NCBI GenBank assembly: GCA_017599285.1
Contig: JAGFXX010000001.1
Coordinates: 62,001 to 126,000, forward strand
Direction of reading: 5' to 3'
Source of the DNA: Cereibacter azotoformans
Lineage (GTDB): Bacteria; Pseudomonadota; Alphaproteobacteria; Rhodobacterales; Rhodobacteraceae
Length of the DNA stretch: 64,000 bases
The position numbers were made by a program, and so were the translations under genes. This document shows positions 1 to 9,240 of this stretch, piece after piece. How positions within the stretch are numbered: the first letter of the stretch is position 1; each line of letters opens with the position of its first letter. A model generated the notes under the pieces. The model saw only the letters and a list, made by a program, of their open reading frames with translations. It was not told the DNA's origin and did no database searches.

Positions 1-720
1 CGCCCGCGCCTCGGCGATCAGCCGGTTCGAGGCGGTCTCGATCGCGCCTTCAAGCTCGACCATGAAGGTCGCGGCCGTGTGGCCCGGCGGGATCGGCGGC
101 AGGAACTCGATCACCGCGGTGCCCGGACGCCGGTAGATCCCGTGCCGGGGCCAGAACACCCCCACGTTCGCCGCCACCGGATAGCAGTCCTGCTCGAGCT
201 GCGCATAGAGCGCGGCGGTGCCCATCTTGTAGGGCAGATGCCGGCCCGGCGCCACGCGGGTGCCCTGCGGATAGATGATCAGTTGCCCCGGCGTGGCGCG
301 GCCCTTCTCGACATCGGCCATCATCCTCTTGATCGCCACACCGCGCTTGCCGCGATCGACGGGAATGAAGCCCGCCTTGATCGCCATCCAGCCCATCAGC
401 GGGATCCAGGCCAGCTGCTTCTTCATGATGAAGCGCGGCGCCGGCAGCACCGAGAAGAGCAGGATGGAATCGAGGAAGCTCTGGTGCTTCGAGGCGATGA
501 GCGCGGCGCCCGTCGGCACCTCTCCGCGGACCTCGGTCTTCAGGCCCGCGATCCAGCGCAGGATGAACCGCGTCCAGCGCGCAAAGAGCCGCATCCAGAC
601 CGGCGCCCATTTCGGATCCACCAGCACCAGCGGCGTGAAGGCCAGCGCGAGGGCGATCATCGAGACATACATCACGATGTTGAAGAGGATCGACCGGATC
701 CATTGCAGCGCGGTGCGCAT
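1..720 (-). CDS. plsC: 1-acyl-sn-glycerol-3-phosphate acyltransferase (3' end outside window)
   Basis: Reading leftward from the ATG at 718-720, the frame stays open for 240 codons to the window edge, so the C-terminus is missing. The N-terminus has a hydrophobic helix (about residues 10-30). It is followed by the acyltransferase HX4D block (KHQSFLD) and a block III-like PQGTR motif. The family acylates lysophosphatidic acid to phosphatidic acid at the inner membrane. The ATG shares one base with the TGA stop of ftsX, so translation is probably coupled. The family is clear; I cannot exclude another acyl acceptor. Confidence 0.88.
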   Translation of the reverse strand, partial: MRTALQWIRSILFNIVMYVSMIALALAFTPLVLVDPKWAPVWMRLFARWTRFILRWIAGLKTEVRGEVPTGAALIASKHQSFLDSILLFSVLPAPRFIMKKQLAWIPLMGWMAIKAGFIPVDRGKRGVAIKRMMADVEKGRATPGQLIIYPQGTRVAPGRHLPYKMGTAALYAQLEQDCYPVAANVGVFWPRHGIYRRPGTAVIEFLPPIPPGHTAATFMVELEGAIETASNRLIAEARA

Positions 721-1622
721 CAGGTGAGTTCCTTGAGCTTGCGGAAGGCGGCGGCGCGGGTGGCCAGAAAGGCGGTGACGGCGGCCACGGGCGGCAGCAG
801 CAACGGCAGGAGCCAGCCCGCTCCCTGAAAGCCCAGCCCGGTGAGGAAGCCGCCCGCCGCATCGGCCGAGGGCAGCAGCGCCACGGCAAGCAGCCCCGCG
901 CCCGTTCCCACCGCCGCGCCGGTCAGCGCGCGCAGCGTGAAGCGGCGCACGAAGGCCCGCGCGATGTAGATGTCGCGCGCCCCCACGAGGCGCAGCACCC
1001 CGATCACCTTGGCGTTGGCGGCCAGCGACGCATGTGCGGCCAGCGTGATCATCGCCGCCGTGCTCGCGAGGATCAGAAGGATCGACACCCCCCCCAGCAG
1101 CCTGAGCCGCGACGCCGCGATCGCCAGCGGCTGACGCCAGCGCAGGTGATCGTCGAGCACCGCGCCCGGCGCCTCGGCCGCCAGCCTCTGGCGCAGGCCC
1201 TGCGCGTCGTAGCCCTCGCCCTCCTCCTGCAACTCGATCAGCCGCGGGATCGGCAGCGTGTCGAGCGGCAGGTCCGAGCCGAACCAGGGCTCGAGCAGCG
1301 CATGTTCCTCGGCGTCCGTCAGCGCCCGCGCCGAGGCGACGCCCGGCGTCGTGGCCAGCAGGTCGAGAACGGCGCGGGTCTGCAGCTCCATCTGCTCTTC
1401 CGGGGCCGAGATGCGGATCGTGGCCGTCCGCTCCAGCGCCTCGCCCCAGCGATCCGCAAGCCGCCCCGCCGCGAGCGACAGCGCCAGGGCGAAGACGGCG
1501 AGGAAGGCCATGGTTCCGGCCGTGAACCCCGTGAGCCAGGCCGTGTGGCCCGACGGTGGCACCACCCGGTCCGCCTGCCGGTCCGGGGTGGCGATCTCGC
1601 TCAGAAGCTCGCGCAGGGTCAC
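720..1622 (-). CDS. ftsX: Cell division protein FtsX (ABC transporter permease)
   Basis: This 300-residue protein has one N-terminal membrane helix (about residues 30-52), a periplasmic domain, and a C-terminal FtsX/MacB-type permease region with three hydrophobic segments. I chose the GTG at 1620-1622 because it overlaps the ftsE stop codon in the usual ftsE-ftsX arrangement; a longer frame runs upstream but would lie entirely over ftsE. With FtsE, FtsX controls septal peptidoglycan hydrolases during division. The sequence is divergent in the periplasmic part, as is normal for the family, so the assignment rests on topology and the ftsE neighbour. Confidence 0.88.
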   Translation of the reverse strand: MTLRELLSEIATPDRQADRVVPPSGHTAWLTGFTAGTMAFLAVFALALSLAAGRLADRWGEALERTATIRISAPEEQMELQTRAVLDLLATTPGVASARALTDAEEHALLEPWFGSDLPLDTLPIPRLIELQEEGEGYDAQGLRQRLAAEAPGAVLDDHLRWRQPLAIAASRLRLLGGVSILLILASTAAMITLAAHASLAANAKVIGVLRLVGARDIYIARAFVRRFTLRALTGAAVGTGAGLLAVALLPSADAAGGFLTGLGFQGAGWLLPLLLPPVAAVTAFLATRAAAFRKLKELT

Positions 1623-2290
1623 AGGTCGGCCCCCGCAAGCTGGATGCGCCGGTTCGAGATCCGCAGCACCCGCGCCGCCACCTGCTGCTTGGCGTTGCGG
1701 ATCAGGTTGAGATCGTGGGTCGCGACCAGGATCGTGGTCCCCATCCGGTTCAGCTCGACCAGCAGTTTCAAGAGCCGCAGCGACATCTCCCAGTCGAGGT
1801 TCCCCGTGGGCTCGTCCGCCAGAAGCACGTCGGGCGAGGTGATGATGGCCCGGGCCACGGCGGCCCGCTGCCGCTCGCCCCCCGACAAGGCGGGCGGCAG
1901 CGCATCCGCCAGCTGCCCGAGGCCGACCCAGGCCATCAGGTCGGCCAGATCCTGCGCGTTCGTCTCGCGCCCCGTGACCGCCAGCGGCAGGGTGACGTTT
2001 GCCGCCAGCGGCAGGTGGTCGAGGAACTGGCAATCCTGATGGACCACGCCCACGCGCCGACGCATCCTGGCCACCTCGTCCCGGCCGAGGCTGCGCACCT
2101 CGCGGTCGAATATGGTGACGCTGCCGGCCGTTGGCAGCAGTTCGGCGTAGCAGAGCTTGAGGAAGGTGGACTTGCCCGAGCCGGAAGGTCCGGTCAGGAA
2201 ATGGAACGACCCCGGCGTGAGACGCAGCGAGATCTCCGACAGGAGTTCCCCCCCGCCGTAACTGTAGGCGACATTGTCGAAGGCGATCAC
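1619..2290 (-). CDS. ftsE: Cell division ATP-binding protein FtsE
   Basis: This is a 223-residue ABC ATPase, the normal FtsE length. Visible motifs are Walker A (GPSGSGKST), the signature LSGGERQR, Walker B followed by DEPTGNLD, and the switch His in ATHD. It sits first in a leftward ftsE-ftsX-plsC run with overlapping ends. It powers the FtsEX complex at the division septum. The 162 bases upstream separate it from the divergent zinc-ribbon gene and must hold both promoters; I saw no clear box there. Confidence 0.94.
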   Translation of the reverse strand: MIAFDNVAYSYGGGELLSEISLRLTPGSFHFLTGPSGSGKSTFLKLCYAELLPTAGSVTIFDREVRSLGRDEVARMRRRVGVVHQDCQFLDHLPLAANVTLPLAVTGRETNAQDLADLMAWVGLGQLADALPPALSGGERQRAAVARAIITSPDVLLADEPTGNLDWEMSLRLLKLLVELNRMGTTILVATHDLNLIRNAKQQVAARVLRISNRRIQLAGADL

Positions 2291-2452
2291 GCCTGCACTC
2301 TCCTCGGGTCCCCGCGATGCGGCCGCAGTCTTAACCGACCTGTGCGCGGTTTCAATGCGGCTCGGTGCGGCGCGGCCGCAAAGGCTTGGATGGGCCGGCC
2401 AACGGCGCTACAAGATGAGGCAAGAACCAGAACATGGGGCAGGAAGAGGGAC

Positions 2453-3223
2453 ATGCGGCTGATTTGCCCGAATTGCGATGCGCAATACGAGGTGTCCGAT
2501 GATGCCATCCCGCCAGAGGGGCGGGATGTCCAGTGCTCCAACTGCGGCCACGGATGGTTCCAGCGCCCGGTCTCCCTGGCCCCCGCGCCGGAGCCCGAGC
2601 GCCCGGTCGCCCTGAGCCCCACGCCAGAGGCGCCGCCGCCGTCCCCTGCATCCGCGCCGGTTCCCGCGGCGCCCCTGCCGCCGCTCCCCGATGAGGAGGA
2701 GGACGACGAGGCCTCTCCCGAACCCGCGCCCGTCGCACCGCCCAGCCGCAGCCTCGACAAGGGCCTCCTGGCCGTCCTGCGCGAAGAGGCCGAACTGGCC
2801 GCCCGCCAGCGCGAGGCCGAGGGCGCCGATCCGGCGCCCGCTGCCTCCGCGGCCCCGGCCGCGCCCCCGCCACCCGAAGCGGCCCTCGCGGAATCCATGC
2901 CGCGCCCGCGCCGCGATCTGCTCCCCGACATCGAGGAGATCAATTCCAGCCTCCGCTCGAACACCGCCCGCCCCGCCGACGACCTTCTGCCCGCGGCAGC
3001 GCCGGTTCGCCCGTCGCGTGCGGCCCATCGCGCCGGGTTCTTCCTGATGATCTTCGCGGCGCTGGTGCTCGCGCTGGCCTATGTCATGGCGCCCCGGATC
3101 GCGGCCGAGATCCCCGGCGCGGAGCCCGCCCTGCGCCGCTACGTGGCGGGGGTGGACGAGGCGCGGCTCCTCCTCGACCGGCTGCTGCGCGCGGCGGCCG
3201 AGCGGCTCCGCAGCGGCGGCTGA
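2453..3223 (+). CDS. Zinc-ribbon (MJ0042-type) single-pass membrane protein
   Basis: The 256-residue protein begins with an MJ0042-type zinc ribbon: CPNC at residues 5-8 and CSNC at 28-31. A long Pro/Ala/Glu-rich, probably disordered stretch follows (about 40-190), then one hydrophobic helix (about 196-218) and a short helical tail. The ATG at 2453 is preceded by a purine-rich AGGAAGAGGG. The family is common in alphaproteobacteria and has no firmly established role; the layout suggests a cytoplasmic zinc-binding head tethered to the inner membrane. Function is unknown to me. Confidence 0.82.
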   Translation: MRLICPNCDAQYEVSDDAIPPEGRDVQCSNCGHGWFQRPVSLAPAPEPERPVALSPTPEAPPPSPASAPVPAAPLPPLPDEEEDDEASPEPAPVAPPSRSLDKGLLAVLREEAELAARQREAEGADPAPAASAAPAAPPPPEAALAESMPRPRRDLLPDIEEINSSLRSNTARPADDLLPAAAPVRPSRAAHRAGFFLMIFAALVLALAYVMAPRIAAEIPGAEPALRRYVAGVDEARLLLDRLLRAAAERLRSGG

Positions 3224-3263
3224 CAGGGCGTCCCTTCACTCTGTGAAAATATCCTCGGGGGGT

Positions 3264-3286
3264 GCGGGGGGCAGACAGCCCCCCGC
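3264..3286. terminator. Hairpin terminator between convergent genes
   Basis: A perfect 9-bp stem, GCGGGGGGC with GCCCCCCGC, closes a 5-base loop (AGACA). It sits between the stop of the zinc-ribbon gene and the stop of the leftward DUF4175 gene, so it can serve both directions. There is no long T tract. Confidence 0.7.
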
Positions 3287-3291
3287 TTCCG

Positions 3292-5784
3292 TCAGTACAT
3301 GTCGAGCAACCGGCGCAGATACTCCCGCTCGATCTCGGGTCGCGAGAGATCGCCCGAACGGCGCCGGATCTCGTCCAGCAGATCCTGCGCCCGGCGATAG
3401 ACATCCTCTCCCTGCAGCATGTTGCGGTCCGAGCCGATCCGGCCGGTCTCGCCCGGCTCGCGGCCCAGCGGATCGCGCTGGCTGTTGGGATCCGCCCGTC
3501 CGAAGGCCTCGCCCTGGCCCTCGCCGTTCTGCTGGCGCTGCTCCTCGGCCATGGCCTCGCCCAACTCGCGCATCCCCTCGCGCAGCCGCTCCATCGCCTC
3601 GGCCTGCCGGTCGAGCGCGCCGGGCATATCGCCCTCGCGCAGGGCCCGCTCGGCCTCGCGCATCGCCCGACCCGCCTCGTCGAGCGAGCGGCGGCCGCTC
3701 TCGCCGCGCTCGCTGCCCTGTCCGGGCAGGTCGCCCCGCTGCGTCCCGTTCAGCCGGTCGCCCAGTTCGCGCTGGCGGTCGGCGAGGCTGCGGCCGTCCT
3801 GGCCCTCACCCTCGCCCTCCTCGCCGCCGCGGGGCTGGCCGTTCGGCCCGCGCTGCAACTGGCGGAAGGATTCGTCCGACAGGCCCTGCTGGTCGCGCAG
3901 CGTCTCCGACAGGTCCCGCATCGCCTGGCTGCCCGGCCCCTGGCCCTGGCCTTCGCCCATCGTGACCTGCATGTTCTCCATCAGCTGACGCATCATCTCC
4001 ATCAGCTCGGCCGCTTCGGCCATCCGGCCCTGCTCCATCAGCTCCTGCAGCTTGTCGAGCATCTCCTGCAGCTGGTCCCCGGACATCTCCATCGTCTGCC
4101 GGTTCTCGGATTGCTGCTGGTCGGGGTTGCGCATCGCCTCTTCGGCCAGCTCGCGCATGTAATTCTCGAGCGCCTGCCGCATCTCGTCCATGAGGCGCTG
4201 GATCTCGTCGGGGGAGGCGCCGTTTCGGATCGCCTCGTCCAGCCGGTCCTGTGCGCGCCGCAACGCCTCGAGCGCCGAGGCGAGATCGCCTTCCTCGACC
4301 ATCAGGGCGATCTCCCAGAGCTGTTCGGCGATTTCGTCGCGCAGCGCCGGCGTCAGGGTGGCGGCCTCGGCGTCGAGGCTCCGCATCAGCACCCGTGTGC
4401 GCAGGAAGGCGCGCTCGTTGCGGAAGAGCTCGTCGGGCGCATGGGTGACGGCGTGGAGGATCTGCGCCGTCCGCGGGCCGTTCGCCCGATTCCAGAGCAG
4501 GTCGCGCCGCAGCTCGATCAGCGCCGCGGCCAGCGGGTCGAAGAAGCGCCGGCCCGGCAGCACCACCTTCAGCGGCTCGGCCCGGCCCTCCTGCATCGCC
4601 GCATCGGTCACCGTCAGGTTCAGCACGACGGGCAGGTTGGCGAACGGATGCTTGGCCAGATCCTCGACCAGCGTTTCGGTGAAGTCGGCCCGGCTGCCCG
4701 AGATCGGCAGAGGCAGGTCCAGCGTCACCGGCTCGCGCGGTTCCGGGTCGATCTCCAGGCCGAAGCGGCGATCCACGGCGGGCAGGTCGAGCAGGATCGT
4801 CGCCTGCCCGCCGGTCACGCCGTAATCGTCCTGCGCCGCGAACGAGAGCTTCATCTGCCCGTCCGCCTCGCGCTCCATGTGTCCGTCGGCGGTGACGAGC
4901 GGCGGGCGATCGGCCAGCGCCATCACCTTCCAGGCGCGGCCGGCGGGACCGTCGATCGTGACGGCGCCGCTCTGGCGCACCTCGACATCCTGCGCGGGGC
5001 CGGCCGGGGCCTCGCCCGCCGGACGGCCCGAGACGCTCTCGCTGACGGTCAGCGATCCCACCTCGCCATAGAGGCGGATCTGCAGCCGGCTGCCCACGGG
5101 CAGCGTGATCTCGGGCACGTCGATGTCATTGAGATAAAGCGAGGGTTTGCCGGTGTAGGAGGGGGGCTGCGCCCAGGCCTCCCAGCTCGGCCCGACCATC
5201 GCCTCGGCCCCGCTTCCGGCAAGCCCCGTCACCGAAGCCACACGCCAGACCGAGCCGAACATCAGCGCCACCACCAGCGCCGTCAGCGCCAGGTAGCGCA
5301 GCGCGAACGGATCGCGGCGCGCAAGCCGCAGGTCCGGCGGAACCGGTCGGGCGAGGGCCGCACGTTCCGCCATCCGGCGGCGATGGGTCTCCCAGATCGC
5401 GCGCGACCAGGGATCGGCGCTGCCGATGGCCTGCGCGTCGGTCATGGAGGAGATCGGCCGGCCCGGCAGCGACGCGTCGAGACGCGCCAGCGCCTCCGCC
5501 CGGCCAGGCCTGCGGAAGGTCCGCAGGCCGACACCCGCGGCAACCAGCGCCGCGAGGCCCGTCGCCGCCAGCCCGCCCTGCACCCACTCGAGCGGCAGGG
5601 CATCCTGCACCCCGAGGACCAGCGCCGCCAGCGTGGCGATCAGGATCGTCCAGACCGGCCAGAAGCCGCGCGCAAGCCGCTCGGCCCAGAGCCCCGCCCA
5701 GGTCAGGCGGAGCGGCCAGATCAGACGGGCAAGGGCCGTCTCGGTCGCGGGGTCCGGGGCGGTGTCGCGGTTCTTCTGGGCCAT
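3292..5784 (-). CDS. TIGR02302/DUF4175 family large membrane protein
   Basis: This 830-residue protein has two N-terminal membrane helices (about 42-60 and 68-88), a third near 163-183, then a soluble middle region with beta-rich segments. The C-terminal third (about 490-800) is very rich in Gln, Met, Glu and Gly and predicted helical. This is the layout of the alphaproteobacterial TIGR02302/DUF4175 family, whose role is not established to my knowledge. It lies just upstream of lysA on the same strand, 28 bases away. A cell-envelope role is my inference from topology only. Confidence 0.8.
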   Translation of the reverse strand: MAQKNRDTAPDPATETALARLIWPLRLTWAGLWAERLARGFWPVWTILIATLAALVLGVQDALPLEWVQGGLAATGLAALVAAGVGLRTFRRPGRAEALARLDASLPGRPISSMTDAQAIGSADPWSRAIWETHRRRMAERAALARPVPPDLRLARRDPFALRYLALTALVVALMFGSVWRVASVTGLAGSGAEAMVGPSWEAWAQPPSYTGKPSLYLNDIDVPEITLPVGSRLQIRLYGEVGSLTVSESVSGRPAGEAPAGPAQDVEVRQSGAVTIDGPAGRAWKVMALADRPPLVTADGHMEREADGQMKLSFAAQDDYGVTGGQATILLDLPAVDRRFGLEIDPEPREPVTLDLPLPISGSRADFTETLVEDLAKHPFANLPVVLNLTVTDAAMQEGRAEPLKVVLPGRRFFDPLAAALIELRRDLLWNRANGPRTAQILHAVTHAPDELFRNERAFLRTRVLMRSLDAEAATLTPALRDEIAEQLWEIALMVEEGDLASALEALRRAQDRLDEAIRNGASPDEIQRLMDEMRQALENYMRELAEEAMRNPDQQQSENRQTMEMSGDQLQEMLDKLQELMEQGRMAEAAELMEMMRQLMENMQVTMGEGQGQGPGSQAMRDLSETLRDQQGLSDESFRQLQRGPNGQPRGGEEGEGEGQDGRSLADRQRELGDRLNGTQRGDLPGQGSERGESGRRSLDEAGRAMREAERALREGDMPGALDRQAEAMERLREGMRELGEAMAEEQRQQNGEGQGEAFGRADPNSQRDPLGREPGETGRIGSDRNMLQGEDVYRRAQDLLDEIRRRSGDLSRPEIEREYLRRLLDMY

Positions 5785-5812
5785 GCGCCTCGCCTGACTG
5801 AGGCTGCGCGCG

Positions 5813-7078
5813 TCACAGCCATTCAGGGATGCTATCGCGCCTCAGCATTTCGTCAAACGTCGGTCTCGCCCGTATGACGGCGAAGTGATCCCCGCGCACC
5901 AGCACCTCGGGCACCAGCGGACGCGAGTTGTATTCCGAGGCCATCACCGCGCCGTAGGCGCCGGCCGAGCGGAAGGCCACGAGATCGCCCTCGGACATGG
6001 GCGGCAGCGAACGCGCCTTGGCGAAAGTGTCCCCCGTCTCGCAGATCGGTCCCACGACGTCGTAGGGCTGGCCCTCGGTGCCCGGTGCGGCCTCGGCCAC
6101 CGGCACGATGTCGTGGTGCGCGCCATACATCGAAGGCCGCACGAGATCGTTCATCGCCGCGTCGAGGATCAGGAAGTCGCGCCCCTCGCCGTTCTTGACA
6201 TAGATGACCCGGCTGACCAGCACGCCCGAATTGCCCGAGATCAGCCGCCCCGGCTCGATCTCGATCTCGCAGCCGAGATGCCCGACCGTGCGCTTGATGA
6301 GCGCGCCGTAATCGGTCGGCAGGGGAGGGGCCTCGTTCGAGCGGGTGTAGGGGATGCCGAGGCCCCCGCCAAGATCGAGCCGGCGGATCTCATGGCCCTC
6401 GGCGCGCAGGCGTCCGGTCAGGTCGGCGACCTTGAGGTAGGCCTGCTCGAACGGTTCGAGGTCGGTCAGTTGCGAGCCGATGTGAACGTCGATGCCCACG
6501 ACCTCCAGCCCCGGCAGGGCCGCGGCCTCGGCATAGACCTCGGAGGCGCGCGCGATCGGGATGCCGAACTTGTTTTCCTTCTTGCCGGTGGCGATCTTCT
6601 CGTGCGTGCGGGCATCCACATCCGGGTTCACCCGCACGGCGATGGGCGCGCGCAGGCCCATCGAGGCCGCCACCTCGGACAGCGCCCGCATCTCGGGCTC
6701 GGATTCCACGTTGAACTGGCGGATCCCGCCTTCGAGCGCGATCCGCATCTCCTCGCGCGTCTTGCCCACGCCCGAGAAGACGATCCGCTCGCCCGGCACG
6801 CCCGCGGCGCGCGCGCGCAGATATTCCCCGCCCGAGACCACATCCATCCCCGCGCCGAGATCGCCCAGGAGCTTCAGCACCGCGAGGTTCGACAGCGACT
6901 TGATCGCGAAGCAGACCATGTGCGGCAGCGGGGTCAGCGCCTCGGTGAAGAGCCGGTAGTGCCGCTCGAGCGTGGCCGAGGAATAGCAGTAGAAGGGGGT
7001 GCCCACGGTGGCGGCGATATCGGCCAGCGGCACCTCCTCGGCGTGGAGCGACCCGTTGCGGTAGAGGAAATGGTCCAT
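5813..7078 (-). CDS. lysA: Diaminopimelate decarboxylase
   Basis: LysA is a PLP fold-III decarboxylase that makes L-lysine from meso-diaminopimelate, the last lysine step. At 421 residues it has the usual length. The PLP lysine is K60 in the FAIKSL motif. HIGSQL, GGGLGIPY and the CETGD loop of the partner subunit's active site are all present. It is the last or near-last gene of a leftward argH / lipoprotein / DUF2834 / lysA run, an arrangement common in alphaproteobacteria. Confidence 0.96.
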   Translation of the reverse strand: MDHFLYRNGSLHAEEVPLADIAATVGTPFYCYSSATLERHYRLFTEALTPLPHMVCFAIKSLSNLAVLKLLGDLGAGMDVVSGGEYLRARAAGVPGERIVFSGVGKTREEMRIALEGGIRQFNVESEPEMRALSEVAASMGLRAPIAVRVNPDVDARTHEKIATGKKENKFGIPIARASEVYAEAAALPGLEVVGIDVHIGSQLTDLEPFEQAYLKVADLTGRLRAEGHEIRRLDLGGGLGIPYTRSNEAPPLPTDYGALIKRTVGHLGCEIEIEPGRLISGNSGVLVSRVIYVKNGEGRDFLILDAAMNDLVRPSMYGAHHDIVPVAEAAPGTEGQPYDVVGPICETGDTFAKARSLPPMSEGDLVAFRSAGAYGAVMASEYNSRPLVPEVLVRGDHFAVIRARPTFDEMLRRDSIPEWL

Positions 7079-7114
7079 GATGTCTCGGTCTTGGGGGTCG
7101 GAAGGGCCGCAACC

Positions 7115-7432
7115 TCAGGTGACGGGGCGCGAACGGAGGAACAGATAAAGCGGCAGCCCGCAGGAGACGCCGATCAGGAAGGTGGCCGGGATGGCCACCA
7201 GGGCGATCCAGGTCCTGCGGGAGACGCACTCGGCGAGGATCCAGACCGTGAGCGTGATGGCCGCGATGGTCAGGTCCCAAACGAGGCCCGTGGTCGAGGC
7301 GTTCACATACCAGGCGTCGATCAGGCCGCCGAACCCTTCGCCCGTCGTCACCATGTAGGAGACGAAGTGATACATCGGGTGGATGGCGCCCCAGATCGCG
7401 AGGGCCAGAAAGATCATGCGCAGCGGGGACAT
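7115..7432 (-). CDS. DUF2834-like small membrane protein
   Basis: This protein of 105 residues is almost entirely membrane: three hydrophobic segments around residues 5-25, 45-68 and 75-98. The size and topology resemble the DUF2834 family, for which I know no function. The ATG at 7432 starts one base beyond the stop of the upstream lipoprotein gene, so it is part of the argH-lysA operon. A longer in-frame start (7495) would run through the lipoprotein gene and was not used. Confidence 0.7.
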   Translation of the reverse strand: MSPLRMIFLALAIWGAIHPMYHFVSYMVTTGEGFGGLIDAWYVNASTTGLVWDLTIAAITLTVWILAECVSRRTWIALVAIPATFLIGVSCGLPLYLFLRSRPVT

Positions 7433-7433
7433 G

Positions 7434-7652
7434 TCAGAATCCTCCTCCAACGGCGACGCCCACATTGCCGATGCCCGTGCCCACCGAGGCGCCATACGGG
7501 GACACGCCGACGCTCGTCGCGCCCACGCGGGTGGACATGCGGGGATGGACGCTCACCCCTCCCGGTCCGACGCCGACGCCCAGCCCGAGATGCGGTGCAT
7601 TCGGGTCGGCGCAGGCGGCGAGCGCCAGAAGCAGGAGAAGCGCCCGACCCAT
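7434..7652 (-). CDS. Small Gly/Val-rich putative lipoprotein
   Basis: This 72-residue protein has a lipoprotein signal sequence: MGR, a leucine-rich core and a LALAAC lipobox, so the mature protein would begin at Cys14. The rest is dominated by Gly, Val and Ser, with no recognised domain. It lies 5 bases after the stop of the LptM-like gene and one base before the DUF2834 start, so it is cotranscribed. Function unknown. Confidence 0.65.
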   Translation of the reverse strand: MGRALLLLLALAACADPNAPHLGLGVGVGPGGVSVHPRMSTRVGATSVGVSPYGASVGTGIGNVGVAVGGGF

Positions 7653-7657
7653 CGTGC

Positions 7658-7807
7658 TCAGTTGCTCCTGATGCCGAACTCGGCGGTGCCGCCGATCGTG
7701 AGGCCGGGCTGAACCTCGACCGGCTGGTCGGTGCCGGGCCGCAGCGGCGGGCCGTCGATGCCGCAGCCGGCCAGTGCGAGGACGAGAAGGATCAGCGGGA
7801 CTTTCAT
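7658..7807 (-). CDS. LptM-like small lipoprotein
   Basis: This 49-residue protein has a signal peptide and a LALAGC lipobox, giving a mature start at Cys15, immediately followed by the CGxxGPL-type motif (CGIDGPP). That motif is the hallmark of LptM (formerly YifL) in E. coli, which helps the LPS-export translocon LptDE to form. The start ATG overlaps the argH stop (ATGA). LptM-like genes often sit beside argH, lysA or dapF, which supports the call. The LptM role is inferred from the motif and context. Confidence 0.68.
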   Translation of the reverse strand: MKVPLILLVLALAGCGIDGPPLRPGTDQPVEVQPGLTIGGTAEFGIRSN

Positions 7808-9219
7808 GCGGTGCCTCCCAGCAGCTCTTTCCAGCGCGCGGCCTGCGCGCGGACATTGTCGGGCGCGGTGCCGCCGTAGGAGGTGCGGCTGCGCACGGAA
7901 TTCGCGACGCCGAGGACGGCGAACACATCCTCGCGGATGCCCGGATGAACCTCCTGCATCTCGGCCAGCGTCAGGTCGGGCAGGTCGCAGCCGCGGGCCT
8001 CGGCGCGGGCGACGAGCGTGCCCGTCACATGGTGCGCGTCGCGGAAGGGCAGATCCAGCTCGCGCACCAGCCAGTCGGCGAGATCGGTCGCGGTCGAGAA
8101 GCCCGAGGCGGCGGCGGCGGCGAGGCTTTCGCGGTTGGCCTGCATGTCGGCCACCATGCCGGTCATGGCGGCGAGCCCCAGCATCAGCGTGTCGGCCGCG
8201 TCGAAGACCTGTTCCTTGTCTTCCTGCATGTCCTTGGAATAGGTCAGCGGCAGGCCCTTCATCACCGTGAAGAGCGCCACCGCCGCACCGAGCACCCGGC
8301 CGAGCTTGGCCCGCAGCAGTTCCGCCGCGTCCGGGTTCTTCTTCTGCGGCATGATCGACGAGCCGGTGGTCCAGCGGTCCGAGAGCCGCACGAACCGGAA
8401 CTGCGCCGAGGACCAGATCACCAGCTCTTCGGCGAAGCGCGACAGGTGCAGGGCGCAGATCGCCGAGGCCGACAGGAACTCCAGCGCGAAGTCGCGATCA
8501 GAGACGGAATCGAGGCTGTTCGCCGTCGGCCGGTCGAAGCCGAGCGCCGCCGCCGTCATGTGCCGGTCGATGGGGAAGCCGGTCCCCGCCAGCGCCGCGG
8601 CGCCGAGCGGGCACTCGTTCATCCGGGCGCGGGCATCGGCGAAGCGCGAGCGGTCGCGGGCCAGCATCTCGACATAGGCCAGCATGTGATGGCCCCAGGT
8701 CACCGGCTGCGCCGTCTGCAGGTGGGTGAAGCCCGGCATCACCCAGTCGGCCCCCGCCTCGGCCTGCGCGACGAAGGCCTGCATCAGCGCCTCGATCCCG
8801 GTGATGGCGGCGTCGCACTGGTCGCGGACCCACAGGCGGAAATCCACCGCCACCTGATCGTTGCGCGAGCGCGCGGTGTGCAGCCGGCCGGCGGGCTCGC
8901 CGATCAGCTCCTTCAACCGCGCCTCCACGTTCATGTGGATGTCCTCGAGCTCGACCCGGAACGGGAAGCCGCCGGCCTCGATCTCTGACAAGACGGTGAG
9001 AAGCCCTTCCCCGATCGCCTCGGCATCCCTAGAACTCAGGATGCCCTGCGCCGCAAGCATCGCGGCATGGGCGCGCGAGCCGCGGATGTCCTGCGCGTAG
9101 AGCCGCTTGTCAAACCCGATCGAGGCGTTGATCGCCTGCATGATCGCGTCGGGGCCGGCGGCGAAGCGGCCGCCCCACATGGCGTTGGCGGCGGAGGAGG
9201 AAACGGGCGCGTCGGACAT
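7804..9219 (-). CDS. argH: Argininosuccinate lyase
   Basis: ArgH cleaves argininosuccinate to arginine and fumarate. This copy is 471 residues, close to the family norm (about 460). It shows the superfamily signature [11 protein letters not shown], the N-terminal WGGRF segment and the THLQTAQP histidine region. The ATG at 9219 fits the conserved N-terminus; an upstream extension to 9621 would overlap the divergent thioredoxin gene and was rejected. Only 21 bases separate it from that gene's start. Confidence 0.96.
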   Translation of the reverse strand: MSDAPVSSSAANAMWGGRFAAGPDAIMQAINASIGFDKRLYAQDIRGSRAHAAMLAAQGILSSRDAEAIGEGLLTVLSEIEAGGFPFRVELEDIHMNVEARLKELIGEPAGRLHTARSRNDQVAVDFRLWVRDQCDAAITGIEALMQAFVAQAEAGADWVMPGFTHLQTAQPVTWGHHMLAYVEMLARDRSRFADARARMNECPLGAAALAGTGFPIDRHMTAAALGFDRPTANSLDSVSDRDFALEFLSASAICALHLSRFAEELVIWSSAQFRFVRLSDRWTTGSSIMPQKKNPDAAELLRAKLGRVLGAAVALFTVMKGLPLTYSKDMQEDKEQVFDAADTLMLGLAAMTGMVADMQANRESLAAAAASGFSTATDLADWLVRELDLPFRDAHHVTGTLVARAEARGCDLPDLTLAEMQEVHPGIREDVFAVLGVANSVRSRTSYGGTAPDNVRAQAARWKELLGGTA

Positions 9220-9240
9220 GGAAAGCCTTCGGGAGGTGGA

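Noticed and set aside
3262-5877. Rightward open frame of 871 codons opposite the DUF4175 gene
   Set aside because: It is the complement of a real gene in very GC-rich DNA; the translated sequence is rich in Arg, His, Leu and Ala repeats and has no recognisable domain.
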